From the NCBI RefSeq assembly GCF_022179245.1, contig NZ_BPQM01000009.1, positions 1 to 43,900 on the forward strand: DNA of 43,900 bases, read 5' to 3'. Of the stretch, positions 1-7,713 are shown piece by piece. Source of the stretch: Methylobacterium gregans (GTDB taxonomy: Bacteria > Pseudomonadota > Alphaproteobacteria > Rhizobiales > Beijerinckiaceae). A program made the translations under genes and the position numbers. Each line of letters opens with the position of its first letter. The stretch's first letter is position 1. The notes under the pieces were generated by a model. The model saw only the letters and a program-made list of their open reading frames with translations. It did not search any database and was not told the DNA's origin.

Positions 1-2
1 CG

Positions 3-65
3 GTCGGCGCCATGAACAACACCGGCGCCAATCAGCAGGTCGGCAAGAAGGGCGACGATTGCTGA
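3..65 (+). CDS. C-terminal end of an unidentified protein (partial)
   Basis: This is an open frame entering from the left edge and ending at a TGA. It encodes a hydrophilic tail ending NQQVGKKGDDC. Nearly every codon ends in C or G, as in the real genes of this window, and a strong hairpin terminator follows 31 bases after the stop. Both facts support a true gene end. Too little is visible to name a family. The C-terminal cysteine is noted, but no function is inferred. Confidence 0.55.
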   Translation, partial: VGAMNNTGANQQVGKKGDDC

Positions 66-96
66 GACTGCGCGAAGCGGCCTGACGCATGATCCC

Positions 97-127
97 GGGG
101 GCCGGCAAGACCATGCCGGCCCCCTTT
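97..127 (+). terminator. Intrinsic terminator
   Basis: An 11-bp perfect stem (GGGGGCCGGCA paired with TGCCGGCCCCC) has a 6-nt loop AGACCA and is followed by TTT. It lies between the gene ending at 65 and the convergent minus-strand gene whose stop codon begins at 127. It probably stops plus-strand transcription. The short T run makes it a moderate rho-independent signal, and on the minus strand there is no T tail. Confidence 0.75.
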
Positions 128-1308
128 CACATCCTACCGGCCGTCCGGCTCTGATCGACCGTGCCGGGCACCTGCCGCCGCCGCGCGAGACCGGTGAGCA
201 CGGCGCCGATCCCCTCGCGCCACGCCTTGGCGCGCGGGCGAAGGTGGCGGACATAGGCCAACAGGATCCAGCCACGCAGGCGTAGCGGCAGAGCGTAATC
301 GCGCACCGGCATCGCGCCCGTCGCCCATTCCGACTTATGCCGGGACGCGGGCGCCAGGAAATCGAGTCGGTCTATCCCGAGGCCCGCCGCATTCTCGACC
401 ATGTGCCGGAACAGCAGCCGGCCGGGCCCGTGCGCTGCATGGCGCACCTCGTAGGCCTGGACGAGGGAGGCGTAGGCGCCCGCATGGACCAGGCCGGCCT
501 CCACCGCCGCGGTCTCGCCGCCGACCGTGAGGCGCAGCACGAGGGCATTCGGACAGGCCGCCAGCCCCTGCAAAAACGCTGCATTGGCCGGGTGGCCGTA
601 GCCGGCGCTGACGCGGCCGGTGCGCCGCAGCCAAGCCTGCTTCAGCCGCAACGCCTCCGCCATCACCCGGACCCGCGCCTCGGGCTCTGCGACGACCTCG
701 AACGCCACCGGGCCGGCCTCGGCGAGATGGCGCAGGTTCCGCTGAAGCGTGTTGCGCGTGCGGCCCGAGCGTCTGCGGGCCTCGGCGTTGCGGAAGTCGC
801 AGAACGGCGCCTCCGCTCCACGCGTTGCGAACCGCCCGCGCGGTTCGACGAGCGGCGCGATGGCCGCATCCGCGCGCACACCTTTCAGGAGCACGGCGTC
901 CACGTCGCGCATCGACCGCACCGCCTGCCACGCCCTGTCCAGCCACACCTCGCGCTCCGCCCCCGGGGCGAGGAGTGCGTCCGCGTACTGCGTCGCGGGC
1001 TCGCCGAAACTGCGCAGGACGCGCAGCGGGCCGAGCCGTTGCACCACCAACGGCCAGAGCAGGACGAGCCGGCCGTCCTGGTGAACGGTGAGGATGCGGG
1101 GCGCCAGCCGGCAGCCGGCTCGCCGCGCGGCCGCCTCCCAGGTACGGCACCAGCCGTAGCTCTGGAAGACACCGCTCGAACGCACCTCGAGGGCGCTCCA
1201 GGCCTCCCGCAGGGACTCAAGATCCTCGCTGACGGCGACGTGGCACCTCTCAAGCGCGCCGTCCCGAATCGGCGTACCGAGGGCGTCTGCCGGAAGAGCT
1301 TCCAACAT
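127..1308 (-). CDS. BcsL/CelD-like GNAT-fold acyltransferase
   Basis: This 393-residue soluble protein resembles the CelD/BcsL acyltransferases (Acetyltransf_6), which are often linked to exopolysaccharide or cellulose production. The N-terminal part carries the family-like FQSYGWCRTWE (about residues 48-58). The acetyltransferase core runs from about 185 to 330 and contains HGPGRLLFRHMVENA and the DFLAPASRHKSEWA segment, where these enzymes bind the acyl donor and substrate. There is no signal peptide or membrane segment, so it should be cytoplasmic. No cellulose or polysaccharide genes are in view. The gene stands alone, with 196 bases separating it from the next minus-strand gene. Substrate is unknown. 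Family assignment is fairly secure; the physiological role is inference. Confidence 0.75.
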   Translation of the reverse strand: MLEALPADALGTPIRDGALERCHVAVSEDLESLREAWSALEVRSSGVFQSYGWCRTWEAAARRAGCRLAPRILTVHQDGRLVLLWPLVVQRLGPLRVLRSFGEPATQYADALLAPGAEREVWLDRAWQAVRSMRDVDAVLLKGVRADAAIAPLVEPRGRFATRGAEAPFCDFRNAEARRRSGRTRNTLQRNLRHLAEAGPVAFEVVAEPEARVRVMAEALRLKQAWLRRTGRVSAGYGHPANAAFLQGLAACPNALVLRLTVGGETAAVEAGLVHAGAYASLVQAYEVRHAAHGPGRLLFRHMVENAAGLGIDRLDFLAPASRHKSEWATGAMPVRDYALPLRLRGWILLAYVRHLRPRAKAWREGIGAVLTGLARRRQVPGTVDQSRTAGRM

Positions 1309-1424
1309 GCCGAAACGGTCCTCTCCGGATGTCGCGCAGACAGGATCCCGCGTGACGACGAGGATCTACGCACGAACTTCTGTCGAAAACATGGACCGCC
1401 TCGTAAAAGGTCCGATATCTAAAG

Positions 1425-1453
1425 GATCTAATCCGGAAGTTTTCATCCTCCAA
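1425..1453 (-). promoter_or_regulatory. Weak candidate promoter for the acyltransferase gene
   Basis: On the minus strand, TTGGAG (1448-1453) and TAGATC (1425-1430) are separated by 17 bases in an unusually AT-rich patch upstream of the acyltransferase. The -35 match is poor and the start codon is about 115 bases downstream, so this is tentative. Confidence 0.25.
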
Positions 1454-1504
1454 TGCTCATGCGCAGACGATTTTAGCCGCGCGTCCGGCGGTGCCGCCGG
1501 TGTG

Positions 1505-2221
1505 CTACCGGGTGCCGGGCGCCCCCGGGTCTTCGCCTGAGGCATCCGGCGGAGTGGTCTTCGCGGGTTCGGCCTGTCCGAGAGCCTCGCGGTGGCCATT
1601 CGCCGCGCGCGCCTGCGCTTCGGAGACCTCCCGGCGGGTCCGCTCCAGAAGACCGTCGAGCTTGGCCAATTCCTCCATGCCCCCGGCCCGCTTGGCGTCG
1701 AGTGCGGAGACCTCGGCCTCGAGTTCGGCGCGTTTCTGCTCGAGCAACGCGATCGCTGCCGACAGCCGGTCGCGGTCGGCGCGCGAGGCTGTCAGTTGCT
1801 GCTGGAGGTCGTCGCTCTCGCGCAGGGCGCCATCCACCTTGGCGCGCGCCGCCGAAAGATCGGTCTGGAGCGAGGCCGCTGCCGCGATGGCCTCCTCGGC
1901 CGCCTTGCGGCGCGCCTCGAGCCCCGCGACCTGCGCCTCGGTCTCGCGGGCCGCCTGCCCCACCGTCCGCTCACGCGCCTCGGCCCGTCCGATCTCGGCC
2001 TTCAGGTCTGCCAGCGAGCCGGAGGCCGCCTGCCGTTCCGCGATCTCCTGCCGGAGCGCGGCCCGGTCGGTCTTGAGGGTGCGGATCTCCTCCGCGTGCC
2101 TCTGGCGCTCGTTGCCGAGCCTCAGCAACAAGACGGCGACGAGCGCCAGCAGGGCGCAGGTGATCAGCACCCAGAGCAGCGAGGCCCGGCTCCGCGGGGA
2201 TGAACGTCTGAGACGGAGCAT
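1505..2221 (-). CDS. Single-pass membrane protein with long coiled coil
   Basis: This is a 238-residue protein from the ATG at 2221. A TTG 13 codons upstream would also be in frame, but has no better ribosome-binding site. A basic N-terminus (MLRLRRSSPRSR) precedes one membrane helix (about residues 14-35, LLWVLITCALLALVAVLLL). From there to about residue 210 it is an Ala/Glu/Arg/Leu-rich heptad region, clearly a coiled coil. The tail is Pro/Gly-rich and ends DPGAPGTR. The layout suggests an inner-membrane anchor with a long helical rod, topology unknown. No enzymatic motif is visible. It may form a scaffold, but the family is not recognised and no function is claimed. Confidence 0.6.
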   Translation of the reverse strand: MLRLRRSSPRSRASLLWVLITCALLALVAVLLLRLGNERQRHAEEIRTLKTDRAALRQEIAERQAASGSLADLKAEIGRAEARERTVGQAARETEAQVAGLEARRKAAEEAIAAAASLQTDLSAARAKVDGALRESDDLQQQLTASRADRDRLSAAIALLEQKRAELEAEVSALDAKRAGGMEELAKLDGLLERTRREVSEAQARAANGHREALGQAEPAKTTPPDASGEDPGAPGTR

Positions 2222-2550
2222 GGGGACGATTCCGGGCTCGCGGCGGCGATACCGGGTCAACGCAAGCTCGGCCGCAAGGCTCCCGGCGGACCGAGCTGCC
2301 CTTCGCCGGAGGGGGGCGGCTGTACGCCCTCGATCCGAATGCTTCGAACGCGCGGACGGTGAGCCGCACCTCTCCTCCCGACACAGCGCATTGCCAGGGA
2401 AGCCAGTCGACGCGCTTCAGCCCGTGGCGGCTGCAACGAACGCGACGAAGCTCACGCTTCTGCCGACGAAATGGATATCAGGGATAGTGATCGATTGCAG
2501 GCCAGATCTTGAAGCGAGATCTTGGTAGGCGGCACCGATCAGAGAAGAGA
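2222..2550. other. Gene-free stretch between coiled-coil gene and tRNA-Phe
   Basis: I see no convincing gene in these 329 bases. It holds the upstream region of the coiled-coil gene and the 3' flank of tRNA-Phe. A short direct repeat, AGATCTTG twice with a 5-base gap, lies at about 2504-2524. The GGCACC at the tRNA 3' end can pair with GGTGCC about 15 bases downstream on the minus strand, which could affect tRNA 3' processing or termination. Both are weak signals. Confidence 0.4.
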
Positions 2551-2626
2551 TGGTGCCCAGGGGCGGAATCGAACCACCGACACTGCGATTTTCAGTCGCA
2601 TGCTCTACCAACTGAGCTACCTGGGC
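2551..2626 (-). tRNA. tRNA-Phe (anticodon GAA)
   Basis: The 76-nt minus-strand sequence folds as a complete cloverleaf. The acceptor stem is GCCCAGG/CCTGGGC, the D-arm contains AGCTCAGTTGGTAGAGC, and the T-loop is GGTTCGATTCC. The anticodon arm is TGCGA-CTGAAAA-TCGCA, so the anticodon is GAA, which reads Phe codons. The 3' CCA is encoded. It sits downstream of maf-yacG, an arrangement common in alphaproteobacteria. Confidence 0.98.
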
Positions 2627-2661
2627 GACATCCGCGCCGCTCGGCGGCGTCGGATGGCGGT

Positions 2662-2690
2662 CGTATAAGGGGCGTTTTCGGTCCTGTCTA
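2662..2690 (-). promoter_or_regulatory. Promoter of tRNA-Phe
   Basis: On the minus strand, TAGACA (2685-2690) and TATACG (2662-2667) are separated by exactly 17 bases. Transcription would begin about 30 bases before the mature tRNA. This is the best sigma-70-like match in the window and suggests the tRNA is transcribed independently of yacG. Confidence 0.6.
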
Positions 2691-2708
2691 GCCTCCGTAA
2701 CGCGTCCG

Positions 2709-2903
2709 TCACGTTTTCTCGTTCTGGTCGTCGTGCGGGGACGGGCCGGTGTCGTCCTGGTCCTCGCCCGGGATCACGTAGCGGTCGCTGAGCCAGCGGC
2801 CGAGATCGACGTCGGCGCAGCGCTGCGAGCAGAACGGCTTGTAGGCCGGTGCGGCCGACTTCCCGCAGATCGGGCAGGGAGCGGGCGCCTCGCGGGTGCT
2901 CAT
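2709..2903 (-). CDS. yacG: DNA gyrase inhibitor YacG
   Basis: This 64-residue zinc-binding protein belongs to the YacG family, whose E. coli member binds GyrB and inhibits DNA gyrase. The zinc site is the four-cysteine set C10-x2-C13 and C25-x3-C29 ([13 protein letters not shown]). It is followed by the family signature [14 protein letters not shown] and an acidic tail. The ATG overlaps the maf stop codon by four bases (ATGA at 2900-2903), which fixes the start and implies translational coupling. A longer reading of the frame upstream lies inside maf and is spurious. Confidence 0.93.
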   Translation of the reverse strand: MSTREAPAPCPICGKSAAPAYKPFCSQRCADVDLGRWLSDRYVIPGEDQDDTGPSPHDDQNEKT

Positions 2904-3601
2904 GCCATCGCCCCCCAGCGCGCCCGGACGGGGAAGCCCTCGCCCTCCAGCAGGCTCGCGGTCTCGTAGAGAGGCAGGCCGACCACCGCGCTGTAGGAGC
3001 CGACGAGCTTGACCACGAAGGCACCGGCGAGCCCCTGGATCGCGTATCCGCCGGCCTTGCCCCGCCACTCGCCGGAGCCGAGATAGCCCTCGATCTCCCG
3101 GCCCGAGAGGCGCTTGAAGCGCACCCGGCTCTCGACGAGGCGCTCGCGGCGATTGCCGCGGGGGGTGAGCAGGCAGAGAGCCGTGTAGACCCGGTGCTGC
3201 CGGCCCGAGAGCAGCCGCAGGCAGTCGGCGGCCTCGTCGGGCAGCTCGGCCTTCGGCAGGACGCGGCGGCCGACCGCCACCACGGTGTCGGCGGAGACGA
3301 GCCAGGTGCGCTCATCGCCGCCCGCCCGGCGCATCGCGGCCTCCGCCTCGGCGAGCTTCTCGCGCGCCAAGCGCTTGGCGAGGTCGCGCGGTGCCTCGGC
3401 CTTGCGCGGCGTCTCGTCCACGTCCGCGGGCAGGAGCGCGTCCGGCTCGATGCCGATCTGCTGCAGGAGAGCGAGGCGGCGCGGCGAGGCGGAGGCCAGG
3501 ATCAGCCGCGCGCCAGGCAGCGCCGCGACCTCCGTCGGGCTCTCGGCCGATCTCAGGCCCTGGTCCGCGGGGACCTGCTCCGCACTCGTCTGCTGGGTCA
3601 T
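2900..3601 (-). CDS. maf: Maf-family nucleotide pyrophosphatase
   Basis: This 233-residue house-cleaning nucleoside triphosphate pyrophosphatase acts on non-canonical or modified NTPs; Maf proteins were first linked to septum formation. The phosphate-binding SASPRR is at 37-42, the catalytic-base motif SADTVV at 103-108, and [13 protein letters not shown] at 178-190, with GLPLYE near the end. The ATG at 3601 gives about 30 residues before the usual [10 protein letters not shown] start of the family. A later start is possible, but no ATG lies in between. It is coupled to yacG. In many alphaproteobacteria infA precedes maf, but here the upstream neighbour is a divergent RNA/5-FCL unit. Confidence 0.92.
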   Translation of the reverse strand: MTQQTSAEQVPADQGLRSAESPTEVAALPGARLILASASPRRLALLQQIGIEPDALLPADVDETPRKAEAPRDLAKRLAREKLAEAEAAMRRAGGDERTWLVSADTVVAVGRRVLPKAELPDEAADCLRLLSGRQHRVYTALCLLTPRGNRRERLVESRVRFKRLSGREIEGYLGSGEWRGKAGGYAIQGLAGAFVVKLVGSYSAVVGLPLYETASLLEGEGFPVRARWGAMA

Positions 3602-3734
3602 GATTCTTCGGTACGCACCGCGCGACGCCCCCGCGGGAGGCGGCGGCTCTGGCTCTCGCGGGTGGTAAATGAAGGTCGGCCGGAAAGAAACAATGGCCCC
3701 GGGCGCGCCGGCCCCTGGCGCGCCGGCCCGCGCC

Positions 3735-3885
3735 TCGCTACATGGTGTGGGCGGGGCTGCAGAGTTCGTCAGGAGAACTTTTCCCCGGGGCCTTATCGAC
3801 TCCCTCGGGAGCTGTTCCTGGCCTCGTCCGTGGACTTGGCCAACACGGCGCCCACCTACGCTGTAGGTTTCCCGGGATCGATCCT
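3735..3885 (+). ncRNA. ssrS: Candidate 6S RNA (ssrS)
   Basis: 6S RNA binds the RNA polymerase holoenzyme, and its gene often precedes the 5-FCL gene, as here. In the sequence, CTACA (3738-3742) pairs with TGTAG (3862-3866), and TGGGCG (3748-3753) pairs with CGCCCA (3849-3854). This gives a long rod-like closing stem. A GTTCG follows the 5' strand, and GGCCTTA precedes an inner hairpin, CTCCC/GGGAG, around 3799-3811. Both resemble conserved 6S elements. The ends are approximate and no promoter is clear. The assignment rests on position and partial structure, not on a covariance search. Confidence 0.55.
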
Positions 3886-3897
3886 CCAACGGCTCAC

Positions 3898-4491
3898 GTG
3901 GCTCCGCACCCCGCTTCCCAAAATCTGAAGGCCGCGCTGCGAAGCGCCGCGCTCGCCCGCCGCGATGCCCTCTCGGCCGACGATCGCGCGGCAGCCTCCC
4001 GCTCGGTCGCCGAGACCGTTCTGGCGATGCCGGCCCTCGCCCGGGCCCGCCTCGTCGGCGCCTTCTGGCCGATCCGCAGCGAGATCGACCCGCGCCCGAT
4101 CGCCGAGGGTCTCTTCGCCCGCGGTCAGCGCGTTGTGCTGCCGCAGGTCACGCCCGCGGGCCTCGTCTTCCGCGAGTGGCGCGCCGGCGAGGCTCTGGTG
4201 AAGGGCGGCTTCGGCCTGTCCGAGCCCCGCGCCGACCTGCCCCCCCTCGATCCCGACGCCCTCGTGGTCCCGCTCGCCGCCTTCGACCGGCAGGGCCAGC
4301 GCATCGGCTACGGCCGCGGCTACTACGACGGCGCGATCACCCGGCTCTCCGCGCTGCACCCGGTACTGACCGTCGGCATCGCCTTCGCGTGCCAGCAGGT
4401 GGACCACGTGCCCGCCGAGCCGCACGACCGCCCCCTCGACCATGTCGTGACCGAGGACGGCCCGGTTCCGCTGGCGCGCGAACCGGCCTAA
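3898..4491 (+). CDS. 5-formyltetrahydrofolate cyclo-ligase
   Basis: This 197-residue cytoplasmic enzyme (5-FCL, MTHFS, YgfA family) uses ATP to convert 5-formyl-THF to 5,10-methenyl-THF, returning folate to the one-carbon pool. The nucleotide/folate signature [13 protein letters not shown] lies at about 136-148, and KGGFGLSEP, another family segment, at about 102-110. I chose the GTG at 3898 because the reading upstream lies within the candidate 6S RNA and is not protein-like. The start gives the usual family length. It is followed 37 bases later by a YmdB-type gene, a conserved alphaproteobacterial pair. In a methylotroph it would also tie in with tetrahydrofolate-linked C1 assimilation. Confidence 0.92.
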   Translation: MAPHPASQNLKAALRSAALARRDALSADDRAAASRSVAETVLAMPALARARLVGAFWPIRSEIDPRPIAEGLFARGQRVVLPQVTPAGLVFREWRAGEALVKGGFGLSEPRADLPPLDPDALVVPLAAFDRQGQRIGYGRGYYDGAITRLSALHPVLTVGIAFACQQVDHVPAEPHDRPLDHVVTEDGPVPLAREPA

Positions 4492-4528
4492 CCTCGCGGG
4501 CCCCCGACCTCTCGAAACACGGACCATC

Positions 4529-5347
4529 ATGCGCCTGCTCTTCCTCGGCGACGTCGTCGGGCGTCCCGGCCGCTCCGTCGTCGCCGAGCACCTGCCGCGG
4601 TTGCGCGAGCGCTGGCGGCTCGATTGCGTGGTGATCAACGGCGAGAACGCCGCGCACGGCTTCGGCATCACCGAGACGGTCTGCGACGAGCTCATCCAGG
4701 CCGGCGCCGACGCGGTGACGCTCGGCAACCACAGCTTCGACCAGCGGGAGGCGCTCGTCTTCATCAACCGCCAGGAGCGGCTGGTGCGGCCCGCCAACTA
4801 CCCGCCGGGCACGCCGGGGCGCGGCGCCTGCATCGTCGAGACCCGCACGGGCGCGCGCGTCCTCGTGGTCAACGTGATGGGCCGCGTCTTCATGGACGCG
4901 ATGGACGATCCCTTCGCGGCGGTGGAGCGCGAGCTCTCGGCCTGCCCGCTCGGCGAGGCGGCCGACGCGGTGATCGTGGACGTCCACGCCGAGGCGACGA
5001 GCGAGAAGCAGGCCTTCGGCCACTTCCTCGACGGGCGCGCGAGCCTCGTCGTCGGCACGCACACCCACGCGCCCACCGCCGACCACCGCGTGCTGCCCGG
5101 CGGCACCGCCTACATGTCGGATGCCGGCATGTGCGGCGACTACGATTCCGTGCTCGGCATGAACAAGGACGAGCCGATCCGCCGCTTCCTGCAGAAGACG
5201 CCGGGCTCCCGCTGGGAGGTCGCGGGCGGGGAGGGAACGCTCTGCGGCATCGCGGTCGAGACGGATGCGAAGGGGCTTGCCCGCGGCGCCTGGGCGGTGC
5301 GGATCGGGCCGCATCTGGAGGAGACTTGGCCGAAAGCCTGGGATTAG
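4529..5347 (+). CDS. ymdB: YmdB-type metallophosphoesterase (TIGR00282 family)
   Basis: This 272-residue protein matches the YmdB/TIGR00282 family of calcineurin-like phosphoesterases, reported as 2',3'-cyclic-nucleotide phosphodiesterases. All metal-binding motifs are present: FLGDVVGRPGR at the N-terminus, NGENAAHGFGIT, TLGNHSFDQ, VDVHAEATSEK, and GTHTHAPTADHRVLPGGTAY. Its length is normal and it has no signal peptide, so it is cytoplasmic. It probably shares a transcript with the folate gene, 37 bases upstream. The physiological role in alphaproteobacteria is unsettled. Confidence 0.9.
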   Translation: MRLLFLGDVVGRPGRSVVAEHLPRLRERWRLDCVVINGENAAHGFGITETVCDELIQAGADAVTLGNHSFDQREALVFINRQERLVRPANYPPGTPGRGACIVETRTGARVLVVNVMGRVFMDAMDDPFAAVERELSACPLGEAADAVIVDVHAEATSEKQAFGHFLDGRASLVVGTHTHAPTADHRVLPGGTAYMSDAGMCGDYDSVLGMNKDEPIRRFLQKTPGSRWEVAGGEGTLCGIAVETDAKGLARGAWAVRIGPHLEETWPKAWD

Positions 5348-5452
5348 GCTCGCGCGCCGCACGATCCGCGGCTTGATCGCCCGGGACGCTGCCGCCACAG
5401 TGCCGGCCCGACCGGCGCGCGCGCGCCCAACCCGAGCCGCGAGACGCGACCG

Positions 5453-6439
5453 ATGGCCGCCCTCCCCACCGCCACGAGGCCCTCGGCCGAGCCGAGGACT
5501 GGAAAAGCCGTGATCGCGAAACCCGGCATCTACCTCGTGCGGATGCTGGTCTTCCTGATCTTGATCGGCTTCCTCGCCTTCGTGCTGTTCCGGCAGATCA
5601 CGCCGGCCTTCCTGGCCAATCCCGGCCTCAACGGCCTGATCCTCGGCATTCTGCTAATCGCGGTGCTGCTCGCCTTCGGGCAGGTGCTGCGGCTGTTCCG
5701 GGAGGCATCCTACGTCAATGCGGTGGCGGCCGGCGGGCAGGCGCGGTCCCCGAACCTGCTCAAGCCCCTGGAGCCCGCCGTCGCGGCGCGGGCGGAGGGG
5801 GCGACGCTCCCCGGAACCCGCGCGTTCCTCGACACGGTCGCGGCCCGGCTCGACGAGGGGCGGGACATCCTGCGCTACATCGCGGGACTGCTCATCCTGC
5901 TGGGCCTCCTCGGCACCTTCTGGGGCCTCATCGACACGCTCTCCGCGGTGGGCTCGGTGATCCGCTCGATGCGCGGCGGGGGCGACGCCGCGGTGATGTT
6001 CGACGAGCTGAAGAACGGGCTCGCGGTGCCGCTCTCCGGCATCGGCCTCGCCTTCTCGGCCTCGCTCTTCGGCCTCGCGGGCTCCCTGGTCATCGGCTTC
6101 CTCGATCTCCAGGCGGGGCAGGCCCATGCCCGCTTCCACAACGAGCTGGAGGACTGGCTGACCTCCGGATCCGAGGCGGCCGCGCCGCTCGCCGCCTCCC
6201 CGGGCACGGGCGCGCGGGAGCTTCAAGAAGCGGTCGACCGTCTGACGAGCGTGATCCAGGACGGCGCGAACGGCCGCGCCGCCGCCCAGGCCATGGCGAA
6301 CCTCGCCGAGGGCATTCAGGGCCTCGTTCAGCACATGCGCTCAGAGCAGCAGATGATCCGCGACTGGGTCGAGGCGCAGGCGAGCCGCGAGCGCGAGCTT
6401 AAGCAGGTGCTCGACCGGCTCGGGCGCGAGCGGGTCTAG
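5453..6439 (+). CDS. ExbB/MotA/TolQ-like membrane protein
   Basis: This 328-residue inner-membrane protein has four helices at about 30-47, 58-80, 142-163 and 192-218. The last two resemble the MotA/TolQ/ExbB proton-channel fold (GLLGTFWGLIDT; VPLSGIGLAFSASLFGLAGS). Between helices 2 and 3 is a soluble segment. The C-terminal 110 residues are hydrophilic and probably helical, longer than in ExbB. Three bases separate it from the OmpA/MotB-like gene, so the two surely act together. No flagellar, Tol or TonB genes are nearby. An orphan envelope motor is therefore more likely than a flagellar stator. A start at the GTG at 5511 is possible but less likely. Confidence 0.8.
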   Translation: MAALPTATRPSAEPRTGKAVIAKPGIYLVRMLVFLILIGFLAFVLFRQITPAFLANPGLNGLILGILLIAVLLAFGQVLRLFREASYVNAVAAGGQARSPNLLKPLEPAVAARAEGATLPGTRAFLDTVAARLDEGRDILRYIAGLLILLGLLGTFWGLIDTLSAVGSVIRSMRGGGDAAVMFDELKNGLAVPLSGIGLAFSASLFGLAGSLVIGFLDLQAGQAHARFHNELEDWLTSGSEAAAPLAASPGTGARELQEAVDRLTSVIQDGANGRAAAQAMANLAEGIQGLVQHMRSEQQMIRDWVEAQASRERELKQVLDRLGRERV

Positions 6440-6442
6440 GCG

Positions 6443-7456
6443 ATGGCCTCCCGCGCTGCCCGCCGCGAGCGCGGCCTCAACGTCTGGCCGGGCTACGTCG
6501 ACGCGCTCGCCACGCTTCTGCTCTCGGTGGTCTTCCTGCTCACGGTCTTCGTGGTGGGGCAGTTCTTCGTCTCGCAGGAGCTGTCCGGGCGCGACACGAT
6601 GCTGGCCCGGCTGAACCGCCAGATCGCCGACCTCACCGACCTCCTGGCGCTGGAGCGCTCCAATCGGCGGGGCGATGCCGCGTCGCTCGAGTCCCTGCGC
6701 TCCTCGCTCGCCGCCGCCGAGAGCGCGCGCGATCAGGCCCGGGCCGAGGCGCAGGCCAGCGGGGCGCAAGGCGGGCAGGCCGGCGAGCTCGACCGGCAGC
6801 TCCAGGCCGAGCGCGGCGCGACCCGGCGCGCGCTCAACCAGATCGACCTGCTGAACGAGCAGCTCGCCGCCATGCGCCGCCAGCTCGCGGCGCTCGAGGA
6901 CGCGCTCGCGGCCTCGGAGCAGCGCGACCGCGAATCCCAGGCCCGCATCGCCGATCTCGGCAGCCGCCTGAACGTGGCGCTTGCCCAGAAGGTGCAGGAA
7001 CTCGCGCGCTACCGCTCCGACTTCTTCGGTCGGCTGCGCCAGATCCTCGGCTCGCGGCCTGACATCCGCGTCGTCGGCGACCGCTTCGTGCTGCAATCCG
7101 AGGTGCTGTTCCCGGCGGGCTCGGCCACGCTCAAGCCCGAGGCCGGGCCGGAGCTCGACCGTATCGCCGCGGCCATCGCCGACCTCGCCCGGCAGATCCC
7201 GTCCGATATCGCCTGGGTGCTGCGGGTGGACGGGCACACCGACGTGCGGCCGATCGCGAGCGCGCAGTTCCCGTCGAACTGGGCGCTCTCGGCCGCCCGC
7301 GCCATCGCGGTGGTGCAGTATCTCGCGGCCAAGGGCATCCCGCCCCAGCACCTGCTCGCCGGCGCCTTCGGCGAGTTCCAGCCCCTCGACGCCGGCACGA
7401 GCGACGAGGCCTACGCCCGCAACCGCCGCATCGAGATGAAGCTGACGGAGCGGTGA
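6443..7456 (+). CDS. OmpA/MotB-like peptidoglycan-binding protein with coiled coil
   Basis: This 337-residue protein has a short cytoplasmic N-terminus, one membrane helix (about 20-43) opening with WPGYVDALATLLLSVV, then a coiled coil (about 45-190) and a C-terminal OmpA domain (about 215-337). The OmpA domain carries LRVDGHTDVRP and ends RNRRIEMKL, the peptidoglycan-binding fold. Asp20 sits at the head of the membrane helix, like the proton-carrying Asp of MotB, ExbD and TolR. The coiled coil would span the periplasm to reach the cell wall. With the preceding gene it forms a candidate ion-driven complex linking inner membrane and wall. Known relatives are annotated only loosely as peptidoglycan-binding proteins. 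Confidence 0.83.
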   Translation: MASRAARRERGLNVWPGYVDALATLLLSVVFLLTVFVVGQFFVSQELSGRDTMLARLNRQIADLTDLLALERSNRRGDAASLESLRSSLAAAESARDQARAEAQASGAQGGQAGELDRQLQAERGATRRALNQIDLLNEQLAAMRRQLAALEDALAASEQRDRESQARIADLGSRLNVALAQKVQELARYRSDFFGRLRQILGSRPDIRVVGDRFVLQSEVLFPAGSATLKPEAGPELDRIAAAIADLARQIPSDIAWVLRVDGHTDVRPIASAQFPSNWALSAARAIAVVQYLAAKGIPPQHLLAGAFGEFQPLDAGTSDEAYARNRRIEMKLTER

Positions 7457-7485
7457 GGGGGGATAGCCGCTGCGTGCACCGCTCT

Positions 7486-7678
7486 CCCTCCCCCCTCTGC
7501 GGGGGAGGGTGGGCCGGCCGTCAGGCCGGGTCGGGAGAGGGGTGACTGTTTCAGGGTTGGGCTCAGCCCTGCATGCAGGCCGCGCCTCAGCGGGAAGCCT
7601 CGCCCCCGCTCTGCGGGACTTCGTCCCGACCGACACCTGCTGACGCAGGAGTTTCCCTCCCCCGCAGAGGGGGGAGGG
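7486..7678. repeat. Palindromic intergenic repeat, copy A
   Basis: Two perfect 24-bp inverted arms (7486-7509 and 7655-7678) flank 145 bases. Each arm is itself a C-rich/G-rich near-palindrome with CTCTGCGGGGGAGGG at its core. The element fills the gap between two genes that converge (ending at 7456 and 7714) and so may end transcription in both directions. The left arm plus the next 33 bases (7510-7542, containing AGGCCGGGTC) is closely matched at 31194-31248. There is no transposase and no coding potential. It looks like a REP- or MITE-like chromosomal element. Confidence 0.8.
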
Positions 7679-7713
7679 GGACCGCGACGAGCAGAGAGCG
7701 GCGCTCCCCCGCC

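Noticed and set aside
3669..3866. Small protein frame overlapping the 6S candidate
   Set aside because: The translation is Gly/Pro/Ala-rich without a ribosome-binding site or conserved features, and overlaps the paired arms of the RNA candidate.
2900..3889. A longer Maf starting at 3889
   Set aside because: The additional 96 residues overlap the divergent RNA/5-FCL region and look random. The ATG at 3601 gives an almost normal Maf length.
7486..7678. Possible CRISPR or insertion sequence
   Set aside because: There are only two inverted arms, no regular direct repeats with spacers, and no transposase or target duplication.
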